DNA from: Dolomedes plantarius
Lineage: Eukaryota > Arthropoda > Arachnida > Araneae > Dolomedidae
DNA length: 64,000 nucleotides
Assembly (NCBI GenBank): GCA_907164885.2
Contig: OU015490.1
Span: 232,908,241-232,972,240, forward strand
Reading direction: 5' to 3'
Shown: piece by piece, positions 1 through 12,400 of the stretch
Layout: the number at the start of each line of letters is the position of its first letter
Position numbering within the stretch: position 1 is the stretch's first letter
Made by a program: the position numbers and the translations under genes
The notes under the pieces: model-generated
What the model was told of the DNA's origin: nothing
What the model saw: only the letters and a program-made list of their open reading frames with translations
The model's database searches: none

Positions 1-479
1 TGGAGATCTACTACTATGCCTGAAAACAGGAGAAGCAGATCTCCATCGACTAAGACAAACTGAAGAGGGTGCATCGTCATCTGCATCCCTCATTAGTTTG
101 TTAACTATATAAATTCCTGAGTTGAGTCGTACTGGTTCAGACATTGCTGAACTTGAGCGACTGGACTGAGACAACTTATCTGGACTAAGACCTAAGCTAT
201 TAAGAACAGATGTCAAGCCTGAGAACAAATAAGATTTCCCCATTTCTGATGCTTTTTGCAACATGTCGATCATGAATGATGCTGGAATATGAATATTTAG
301 TCGAGATGAGCAGAGGGATGCTTTTTTTAGAAGCAAGAGTTGAGCTCCATGTATTGCAAAACCTTGTTGATAGAGCCGACACACACCTTGTTCAACAGTC
401 ATTAAAGTATACTTTGCAAATTTTCCATCCAAGAAATATATGTATATATCACCTCGTTGGCATTTCACATCTTTTATGC
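1..479 (-). CDS. HPS5: HPS5 exon 11 (continues past the left edge)
   Basis: Open from the acceptor at 480-481 to base 1, phase 1 entry, 159 full codons. It holds the helical region after the propeller (ending [18 protein letters not shown]) and a serine-rich stretch leading to SGIYIVNKL, matching the family's SGIY motif. The remaining C-terminal helical half is outside the window. Confidence 0.9.
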
Positions 480-3400
480 CTAGAAGTAAAGATGTAAAGA
501 ATTAAACACATTACATACACACACTTCATACACCATATTTTAACAAACAATTATAGTTAAATATATTTAATTTAAGACAGTCAAATACTTTTTCGATTTA
601 ATACTGTCATAATAAGTCTTATTTTCTCCCTAAAGCAGCATGAATAAATCCTGAGGATATTTGCCTATACATGTTGTGATTTTGTTGACTATGATTACAG
701 GAGTTCCAAAAGGTGAGCTAACATTGCTCCCCATGACAGGATGACATAGGAACATCCAAGCCTTAGCTGGGATTCTAACCCTTACTCATATGGTAAGGGC
801 TCCATACAATGCAAGCGGCTGAGATTAACTATGATAACTATGAGCCCAGCAATTTTCAATGCTCACAATCACTTTAATGTAAATACAGCATTACACCTGT
901 GCAAAATAGTTAATGACTAGGTGGCCCATGCAACCCTTTTGCATGCGATTAAAATATGATAAATTTTATAGCGAGGTTGGTGGTTTGTAGTAGGATGAAA
1001 GAACTGGTTCATTTGTAGCAATTGTTTATTTTTCAAATAACAATGGCACGTAAGGATAATACAAAACCAATTACAAAATGCCTTTGGCCACAATATTGGC
1101 GGTAACATAAGACAAAATATAGGAACATGAGATATGTTCATGTCAAAACACCTTTGTAGACAATATTAAAAGTTAAATATGACACAAACTCATGGAAAAT
1201 GTGATATTTACTTTACAAAACCTCTTTGTGCACGCTATTTGACTGTGCCATTTCAGCACATCCGGGGAAAGAACTTTAGGGCCAAAAGTCAATTTTTCAC
1301 TTTGATTTTTAAACAAACAATGTGCCATTCTGAATTAACAATTTGTCAGAAGTGGAGAATTTAATCTTTAAAATGGTACCTCATTTATCGATTTTGGTTA
1401 AGCATGAAGAGAAAGGGATTGTCACCAAAAATCCCCTTGTAGAAATAATCTATATGGTTTTACCATGCAAAAAGAATAATGCACACCTACACAGATATTG
1501 CCAGTAAAGAGACTAATGAAATCACAGAATGATAATAAAATCAAACGATTTTTAAATTTAAAAGTTCAGTGCGATTGATAATGGTAAAATAAAAAAGCTA
1601 GCATGCGCACCACCTAGGGGAAGGAAAAAAAAATTTTATAATGTTTATACTTTGATTTTTAAACAAACAATAAGATGTACAATTCTAAATTAACAATTCA
1701 CACAAAGCGGAGATCTTAATCTTTAAAATGGTACCTCATTTATCAATTTTGTTAAGTATGAAGGGAGAAAAATGGATATAAAAAAAAAAAACACCTTTTA
1801 GAAATAATATATATAAATAGATAGATAATTATCTACTTCAAGGAAAGCTGAATAAAATTAATATAAAACTGAACAGACAGAACTTTTGGTTACACAATTC
1901 TTGGCTGACTGGTTGCTTGAGAAGTACAGACAACTACTGCTACACAAGGTATCATTAGGTTAAACAATTCTTGGAGGAAGAATTTGCTTTTCCCCTAAAG
2001 AATTTTTTTTTTTTTTTTTTTTTTTTGGGGGGGGGAGGGGGAAACTGCTAAGTTATGAAAGATGGAAATGGATATCAAAATTTAAAATCAAATAATTTAA
2101 GGCCTAACATGAAATTAAAGAGCCTTTTAGCAATGCTGTAAGTTTATATATAATTCAAGTTGAAGGATAGCTTCTGTTTCTGTCAATTTAACCTGCAGAT
2201 CTGGATTAAAGTCTTTAGTCGAGGGAAGTTTTTGCATTTATAAAAGGTTGGTGACCTTTTATAAATGCCTAGTGATCTCCAATGGGTTTGAAAAACAAAA
2301 TGTTAATTTCCTCTCAGTAAGATATCACACTTGATGGGTTCTTCATGTTTAGTGAGAGAGTTTCAGTAAACTTCTGTTGTTTCCCAAATTTAGATTAACA
2401 ATGGAAAAATAATTATCTGCACTGTATCAGTCAGGGAATTGTTAGATATAAGTTTGTTTACAGAAGATTAGAACAAGTAATTATATTCTACAAATAGTTC
2501 ATTGTTTAAATGAGTCTAGTCAAAGTGAGGAATCAAGTAATAAACAGTGGAATGAACCTTTAATATCATCACTTTGGAGGACAACTGTTGTTTCCCAAAT
2601 TTAGATTTACAATGAAAAAATTATTGTTATCTCTAGTTTGTCAGTCAGGGAATTGTTAGATATAAGTTTGTTTACAGAAGATTAGAACAAGGAATTATAT
2701 TCTACAAATAGTTCATTGTTTAAATGAGTCTAGTTAAAGTGAGAAAACAAGTAATAAACAGTGCAATGAACCTTTAATATCATCACTCCAGAGGACAACT
2801 GTTGTTTCCCAAATTTAGATTTACAATGGAAAAATTATTGTTATCTCTACTGTGTCAGTCAAGGAATTGTTAGATATAAGTTTGTTTACAGAAGATTAGA
2901 ACAAGGAATTATATTCTACTAATAGTTCATTGTTTAAATGAGTCTAGTTAATGTGAGAAAATAAGTAATAAACAGCGCAATGAACCTTTAATATCATCAC
3001 TCCAGAGGACAACTTCAGCACGCTTCAGGTCAAACACGAATGCCCCTTGTGAGCTCCAAGTAAATATAAATGGAGAATCCTCAGTGCTGAAATAAATTCA
3101 CAAGATAAGGTAGAGAAAATTGGAAAATATAATTGAGTATGATGACATGAATTTAATTTAAAGATTAACACTACCAATTGAAAGTTAAATGATAATCCTC
3201 GGTGCTGAAATAAATTCAAAAGATAAGGCAAAGAAAATTGAAAAATATAATTGAGTACAATGACATGAATTTAATTGAAAGATTAACGCTACTAATTGAA
3301 AGTTAAATGATAATCCTGAAGAGAGCAAAGCTAAACTATAATGTTTCAGATGGAAAAGTACAGTTTAGTGACATGTACTCAGCAATCAGATTCCTTATAC

Positions 3401-6400
3401 AAAAAACAAGACCAGAACATGGACACATAGTGTGTTTAGCAAATTTTAAAATTTAACATATAAGTTAAAGATAATTACAGAGAAAAAGTTAATTATTTGA
3501 AATAATACCTGGGCCAAATTAACAACAATTTCTGAAAATTTGTTGTTATAGGCTTGCATTCATCTACTGTATCTTCCATGTTGACTTCAGACCTATGAAT
3601 TAAAACAATATATTCAAACAATTTGTATTATGCACTAGAGATGTATTTAAAAGTTTTAACACCTACAAATTATTAATTAATGAAACATTAAACTTGCTAT
3701 TTAACTGGCTAAACCAAACAAATACAATATTTAATTATATCTATCCTTTATTCCATGCTTACACTGAGGACAATGCAATTATATTCCAGGATCACTTTAA
3801 AATTTTGTTAAAGACAAAATGTAATCCTGATGTTAAACCTGATAACAAAAAGATGAGGAAAAAAGAAATTAAGATATCAAAGCATTCACATGACATGTAT
3901 CATATTTATATTACCTAAATGTGTACAGTCTCTCTGGTTTTACTGCCAAAGCTGTTTTGAATTGATGAGTACAACATACATTTCCCTTGACGTCAACCTA
4001 AAATACCAAAATTAAAGAGAAAGATTAATCTTTTAAAAAACTGAGGTATTACATACAATGTGAATAAGACATGATTCATTTTCAAGTCTCTTCATTAACA
4101 CTACAAAAAATGATACTGATTGATACTATAGAATGCAACAGAAATTTTATAAATTTCATGTTGAAAGCTCTTAGGGAATATTGTAAGACGTAAAAATCAT
4201 ATCTAAAAGAAACTAAAATCTTGTGTATATTGAATATTTTTAAAACTACAGAAAAATTTTAGTTCTTGAATTCTTTGAAGAGTTAATTTTATTTCAGGAG
4301 TTACACAGAAATGAAATTACTTAATTACTAGCATACAATTATCAGTTATAATCTCCTGAAGATACAGGAGCATGTGCAAGAGCTAACACTTTTTGTTTAA
4401 TTATATCTAAAATATTTTCTTTTTTTTCATTTTATGTCTACACATCATTTTAGTTCGATTAAATATGTTTTACTCATAAATATATGAATCTTGTACAATT
4501 AATATTTTCCCAAAACTTAGCACCCCTTAATATTGTGTGTAGTTCATATTTGTAATCATCATACAGTGTGATCATAATCATCACACAATCATCAAAGACA
4601 CTGTAATGATTTTAAGATTTTAAAATTACGAACATAAAAAAAGATTCAATTTTATGAGAATTTAATATTTAGAATTAATTTTATGCAAGTGCAGAGAATG
4701 AGACCATTTAAAAGCCATAATACCTAAAACTAATTTATGACAAATGCTTATTGAACAATTTTGCATTGTTGTATGAACTTATTATAAACATGAAAAGAAC
4801 ATAGGGAAAAAGAAAAATTTAAGAGTATACCTCCCACATCCTTGAGCCAGGTCGAGCACAATATACAGTGCAAGGGTCAACAGATCGTAGGCCAGGATAA
4901 AAGCAAGCTCCATACTCTCCATCACGCAACTTCTTCCCGATGGTTAAAAATTGCTCTCTAATGGAAAATGAATGAAACATTAATTTTAAATAATAAATGT
5001 CAATTTCCTCATAGTAATGTATAACAAAAGTTAATAAGAGTGGGAATCAGAGAGATTTATTTATATATATCGGTCAGAAATTTGACCACTTAACAGAAGT
5101 AGCAAGGAAGAGTCTACTAACAATTTTCTTAACTGTGAAACAGTTGGTAAGTTCATAGTACAGTGGTACCTCAACTTACAAGTTTAATTCGTTCCATGAC
5201 AGAGCTTGTAACTCAAAATACTCGTATCTCAAAGCAATTTTCCCCATTGAAATGAAAGGAAATGCCATTAATTTGTTCCGGGCTTCCCCAAAACACCACA
5301 ATTTTTGTTACATGTTTTTAAATAAGAAAAATATGCTTATAAATGATGAACATTGTATAAAAATGCAATACAACAGAATGTACTGCAATAAACTTGTTTT
5401 TTAAGTGTAATGTACAACATTTACATTGCAGATCAGACGTGAAAATGCTGATGGAAGAGAAGGACAAATGCTGAACTGAATAATTAAATCTTACTCGTTT
5501 ATTTTTGACCAAGGCCATCCCATCCCCTACACCCCATGGGGGTTTCTGTGTGGGGGAGGGAATTGAAGCTATTTCTCTGTGAGAAAGGTTGGATGCTGTT
5601 CGGTTTTGGATGGTGACTCAAGTGTGGGTAGAGCAAGCCACCCTGGGTGCTAATTGATGAGTGTTAATTTCTTGGTTTAAGACTGGATAGTAGTCGTAGA
5701 ATGATATGTATACAACTGTAAAATAACTGTACATAAAGGCTGTAAATATTATATGCTTCTTGTGTTCTCATTTGATAAGCATGTAACATGGCATTTGCTA
5801 CGCAAACTAGGGGTGGGGCATCTGAAGCTTGCTTGTAACTCGAAGCAAAAAATCTGCTGAGAGAATGCTCGTAACTAAAAAAACTCATAAGTCGAGGTAC
5901 CACTGTATTTACATCACCTTTAGCATGATGACGGATAAACTGACCAAGACCAAAAGCTTAAAGATGATTCTAGACAAACACCCATGCCTACCAGAGTATT
6001 TGATCACAAACTCTAGCTCTGAAGACTGTGTCTAGGCATTCAGTCAATGTCCAGCACAGTGTGAGATAGAGACAGAAACATTATATTCAGAGCTTTTATA
6101 CTAGGAATAGTTAGTTAATATAAATAAAAATTCTCCTTTAGGGTACAGATGTGTTAGATGCACCTCGTTGCCAAGTTGGCGATTTCGTGAAGTTTGGCGA
6201 TTTTGTGTTTGGTGTGGCAGTCATGCGATTTTGGCGAGATTTTGTTATTTTGTGGCAACTCAGTTTGAACGGCTAGTTGTGTGTGTTTGTTTCCGTGATA
6301 TAATATGGCGGCCATGTTGTTGAGAAATATTAATGATGTATTTTGGATAGTATTAGATGTAGATTTTACTTTAGTGTTGCCAATTTGTGTTTTTGTGATT

Positions 6401-9400
6401 TTGTTGTTGCCAGATTCGGGTGTGTCTTGTGTCATTGAATGGTTTTTTTTAACGTTCTTTAGTGTAGTAATATTATGTTGTGGCAACGGTTTTTGAATTT
6501 TTTGTTTATGTTTGAATTCAGCTTTTAAGTTTCAGCTAGGATGCAGCTTGGATACAATAATCTGGTTGTATATTTCAATTTATTTTTGTTCATTTATTTA
6601 TTATCTGTGCAGTATTTAGTGTAATTTAGAAATATCAGAGGATTTTAGTGTCTAAAATAGAGGCGATATAATGGAAACTGTTCATTTGAATTTGCGCTGT
6701 AATATATGTTTAATGAAGAAATATATATTTAACCAAGCTGTTTTTTATGTTTATTTAAATTAGTTATTATTAGTTAGACTGACTAGTTGTATTATACTGA
6801 CATTTTTAGCGGGGGACCGCCCACCTAACAAATTTCTCATTAATTTTAAGGTTTTAGTTTTTGTATTTATGCAGCCGTTTTTAGATACTTTTGCGTATGT
6901 TTTAAAGTAGCGGTTGAGCGTTTCTGTTTAGGTTTTGAATTTTAATACATCCGTTTTAGATATATTTGCGTATGTTTTAAATAAGTGGCTGAGTATTTCT
7001 GTTAAGGTTTTGAAGTTTAATACAGTTGTTTTTAGATATTTTTGCGTATGTTTTAAAGTAGCAGTTGAGCATTTCTGTTAAGGTTTTGAAGTTTAATACA
7101 GCCGCTTTTAGATATATTCGTGTATGTTTTAAAGTAGCTGTTGTGGATATGTGTCATGTTTTTGAAAGTTTATTATTGCCATTGGTAAGTTTGTTTTGAA
7201 TTTATTTTTATATTTGGGTTGTTGTTGATATTTTGTGTATATCCGTTATTTTAAGCGTAAAATGTCCGCGTAGACCTGTTTTAGCAACAAGAAATTTTTG
7301 GCATCTAGTTGGCGCCAAAAATTTTTTGTAGCCAACTTGTTGCCAAGGGAGGTGCGTCTGGCACATCTGTTCCTAATTTAGAACACAATGCAAAGAAATT
7401 TAATGTTTCTATTCAATTTCTGCGCTTCATATATTTAGTAAGTAATATAATATCTATTTCAAAACTTTTCCCGTAAAGATGATCCACAGTTTAAGACCAA
7501 TGATGAGTACAAATTATATAGTGTAGGAAGGAACTGACCATTCCTTCACGAAGTTGTTACTACTACATGTAAACCTTACCATTTTGTGGCTACTATGATA
7601 AACAAAATCTAACTATGCAAGTGATGATCACAGATAAATGACCATAAGAGACAACTTATATAGTGAAGGAAGGGAAAAGTTGCTACTAATACATGTAAAC
7701 CCCACCATTTTGTGGCTAATATGATAAACAAAATCTACCTATGCAAGGGATGATCACAGATAAATGACCATAAGAGCCACAGTGAACATTGAATATTTAT
7801 TTTTCAAATTTTTCATACCATCATACCTTAGGAAAAACCTATTTAACTAACAAAAAAAGTAATTATCTATAATTTTTTTTTTACTTAAGATAAGCAGAGA
7901 AGCAAACACATAAATAAAAAAATATTGTGGCACATTGAAGAACTGCAATCATAAAATTAATGTACACATATCATAAAATGACTAGATGTAATAGCTAATT
8001 TAAAAATATATAAACATATTTACTTGTTTGTATCACAGAGGTAACACCTAGTTAAAGTAGAGACAAGTAAATGATCTTGAGCAAAATCAAGCTGAACAAC
8101 TCTGGAATCTAATTTCATCAGTGTAGTTGTTGGAACTTGAAAGATGTTTCGTGTCTATGAGAAAATAAAAATAAAATATAGCAACTGAAAGTTTGAGTAA
8201 TATTCCTAAATGGCATGAAATATTATTTAAATTTTGATTGGTATAAATATTAAACACATAATACCTTCAGTTTAGATAATTTGAACTTTGAATAAATATC
8301 CTCTACAAAAATAGAAGCTAATGTAGTCAAACTACCAACAGGATCAGGATAAACATCCAGTTTTATTTCAAAATTGACATCTCTAGTAGAAAAAATAGGG
8401 GGAAAGCACTGTGCCAACAAATAAAAACTTGCACTTAATGCGGAGTTAAAATTTCAGCATATGTGACTATTTCATAAACATAAAATATTTATTAATTGCA
8501 TTTTTTTTTCAAAAGTTAATGTTCAAGTTATTTCAGATCATGCAAAACAATTTTAAACAGGAATTTATAAGATGGAGAAACAGTATGAAGTACAAGGGTG
8601 TTTCGGAAAGTAAAAATACAATGCAGCATACTCATTCAAAAAATTTTTAATTGATAAAACGTCCATTACAAATTACTTACTGGTTCATGCCTTATATTTT
8701 GACATGGTTGCCACCATTGTCCAAGTATTTGTTCACCAAGTCTGAGTACAAGTTTTTGTATCCCACAGTCATAGAAGTTTGCCGAAACCACATTTCAACA
8801 GTTTTAATCTCATCATCGTCATGGAATTTTTGCCCTGCAAGATGTTTCTTCAAATAAAGGAATAAGTAGAAGTCGCTAGGTCAAGGTCCGGGCTGTATGG
8901 CAGATGTCTAAAACATCCCACTTCAAACTTTTGAGTAGTGCTTTGGTTAAAAGCGCTGTGTGAGGACAAGCATTGTCATGAAGCAAGCAAACTCCGCTTG
9001 TCAGCATGCCCCCATGTTTGTTTTGAATTGCCCATCTAAGACGTCTCAAAGTCCCACAATATGCATCAGCATTAATTGTGGTGCCAGGAGGCATGAAGTC
9101 CATCAGAAGAATGCCTTGTCTATCCCAGAAAACGAAAGCCATGATTTTTTTTTCTGAAATTGAAGTTGAAATGGGGTTTTGAAAACAGGTGGCAAACTTC
9201 TATGACTGTGGGATACAAAAGCTTGTACCAAGACTCAACAAATGCTTGGACAATGGTGGCAACTGGCTTGAATCATTAAGTAATTTATAATGAAAAACAT
9301 TACGTTTTATCAATAAAAAAAATGTTTAATGAGTATGCGACATTGTATCATTACTTTCCAAAATAACCTTGCATAAGCATTTAAAAATTTATTCACATCT

Positions 9401-12400
9401 TCTTAAAACAATGAAATTTTCTAGAGAGCTATTTTCATTGCTAAAGCATTAAAAAAAATCTTTGAGAAATAAAAGGTACAAAACAAAGTAAAGTAATCAG
9501 AACTAATGGAAGGTGTTTAGAAGCTATATTCTTACATAATATACTTAAAAAATATAAATATTATAAAATGTTATTAATGCCAATTTTAAAAAGAGTAATA
9601 CCCAGGATTTATAAAATGAAATGTTATTTGATATCAGCTATTGAAAGATTAAAAAGGTACAGCTTTTCCAGATGCATCACGTTCCAAGCTTGGAGATTTT
9701 GTGTATGGCATGGTAACCATGTGATTTTGGCGAAATTTTTTGGTTGCCAAGCTGAGGCGATTAAGGCACCAACGTTGTGGCTCCTGTAAATTCGTGACGT
9801 ATTTATCATGTGATTATTTCATGACAGATGTATCACATGCTTTTGACAGGTGATTAATTTTGACGAATTACAAGATTCTTTTTATGTTGGACAATTTTGA
9901 ATGTGGTGTGTGAGCTTTTAAAATAATGGTGGATTATGAAGCTCAGTTTAAATTTTGTGCATTATTTGATGCTATCTGTGTGTTTTTTGGTGCTATGTTC
10001 ATTTATTGAGTGCAATGGCTTCTAAGTTGCCATTGAGTGCACAAGGTTGTTGTTTAAGCTGAATTTTATTGAAAATAGGTGTGTAATAGGCTTTGTATGG
10101 AGAATTGCCGCTTACGCCTATGAATTCGTATGGCCAGTGTAAGCATTGTTTTACTGACTGCTACAGCCAGCGGCAACGGCTTTTCTGTAATGTTTTTGGA
10201 CTGACGCGGAACGTAGCGTAGCGAAGATCCCGTGTGCGCTTACGAGTTTCCTAAAGCCAGCGGGAAGTTTGTTTTCCAACTTATTTTTTCTTGCTTGGTC
10301 GCCATTGATGTTTTTGTTTATATTTCGCATTTGTTTTACTGACTGCTACAGCCAGCGGTGCGTAGCGAAGGCAGCGGCTTTTCTGTAATGTTTGTTAGGC
10401 AAAATGCCGGATATGCATTTCCTTTCTCCTCCTAACTATCCCGCTACGTAAGCAACATGATGTTTACTTCATTAAACACCACCATAACACAGGTCAACCG
10501 TCACCAGACGCCCGTTGCATCATGACGATACTGTGACGTCAATCAACCAACAGTGACGCCATTCTAGCAGCCAGCAACAACATCATAGATTCCCGAGCTA
10601 TTTCATCGATGACGTCAAGCACAAAACAGCTTCTAAATTTGCATAAAGAAGTTTTTCATCTCTTACTACAAGGGAGCATGGTAATCAAACTGCATATATA
10701 GGCCGGCGTTTCCCTGGCAGTGCGGCTTTTCTATTGGTGCTTGTCTGGTGCTGGTGCTTATGCATTAGTGTGGGTGATTAACAGTGACTCGCAGCCGAAC
10801 AGTTGTGTTCAAGCCATCTTGGTGTACGTATTTCATTGCACCCGAGTCCGAGTTCAACATAAAGCAAAGGTTTCCAGCTAAAAGATATCCAGCTTCCAAT
10901 ACCGTACAGGTATTTCACCCGCCTATTCAAGGGAGTTTTTGTCCACAGCTTCCATTTTATTTCAGCAATGTGTCGTCAACTCATGTGAGTTAATCTATTT
11001 TGTTTATTTTTTCCCGAGTATCAGCAAACTAAATTACGGACACATTCAGCTGCTTTACACTACAAGTTGTGTAGTGACTCGTCTATATTTATACTTTTGT
11101 GTTTATTGGAAGCAAATAAATTTGTTTTATTTTTAATGTTAAACCCGAGTATGTCCTACTTTAAGTTCCACATGCCGCAAATTAATATAACCATTTAGCG
11201 TTACTTTATTGTCACTTAGCTATAAAAGTCCACCTTTACTGCTAGCTAGAACGACTCTGCACATTAATCTAATCGTCAAGTTTGGGGCATTTCTGCCCGC
11301 AAATCTCAACAATGTTTTTGGACTGACGCTGAACGTAGCGTAGCGACGGTATCTGAGCGAAGCGAAGATCCTGTGTGCACTTACGAGTTTCGATATAATA
11401 TTAAAGAGCTCCTCAATATGTAATAAATATATAAAAGTTTTCTTACTCTTGAGGTAGACACACTGATTACAGAGACTTTTCCTTTATCATCACCAATGAA
11501 CAGTTTTGAAGAAGAAACATTCCATTGCATACATGTGACTAGAGATCCTTTATGTTCATATGAAAGTTGAAGTCTCTGAGGTTGTGCAGCTCCCCGTTCA
11601 GCATTATGCTCCATCACAACAGCAACACCACGACTACACAAAATGAGAAATTATTCACTGATATTATAGTAGCAATTTATAGGAAATATGAACTGAACTG
11701 TGTATTTGAAATTGGCAGCATAATTTAAGAGCAATCTTTAACTTGAAGGGTTTAACTTGAAACTTCCAAGAAGGATTTTTTACATGAAATATTCTAACAT
11801 AAAGTGGCAGAATAGGTGAAAACTAAGTGAAACCTAATGCATGCACATTATCACAGCTGGAAATCAAGGTACTGAACTCTGGTCAAATAAATGAGCTTTC
11901 AAAGAGAGGGTTTTGTCCTTTCTTTAAATCATAAACCGCAGGTACTTATTATGATTAATCTAATCAATATATTTAAATTTTTTAAAAATGTACTCTATTT
12001 ATTTAATATCATTCCTTACTTAGGTTTAAACTGGCAACTTTTACAAAATGCCTTGCTTTAAAAAGATAAAATATCAGAAAGTTTCAACTTATAAGTGTCA
12101 CAAAATTCAGCAAACTGAACCTCATAAAAAGCAATTTGACACAATACATGAAATTAACCATATAACAACAGTTTTACAAAGCCCTACTTTTTACTTTCTT
12201 TTAAGATAAATTCTGCTATCTGTAACGGGAGTTTTATAAGGTGCATATTATGATAAAATGTGCATAACATCATAAAAAAATTATCATTTATATAGAATCA
12301 TAAATGACTACTGATTTTTATTTGCTACACAAAGTATAAACCAAAATAGAATTATACAGTCTAATTCAGAAATACAGCGATTACAAAAGCTATATGAGAT

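Noticed and set aside
2003..2040. Poly-T/poly-G tract, also at 15302-15345 and 45590-45616
   Set aside because: Simple sequence; the one at 45590 is part of a hAT MITE interior, the others have no defined ends.
6154..6496. Overlapping frames of 63 and 110 codons on opposite strands
   Set aside because: They lie across the subterminal part of the inverted-repeat element and have low-complexity, TE-like composition without motifs.
8265..8382. Shorter version of the HPS5 extra exon using the acceptor at 8384-8383
   Set aside because: This acceptor gives a phase that breaks the HPS5 frame; the upstream acceptor at 8410-8409 gives a clean 144-nt exon.
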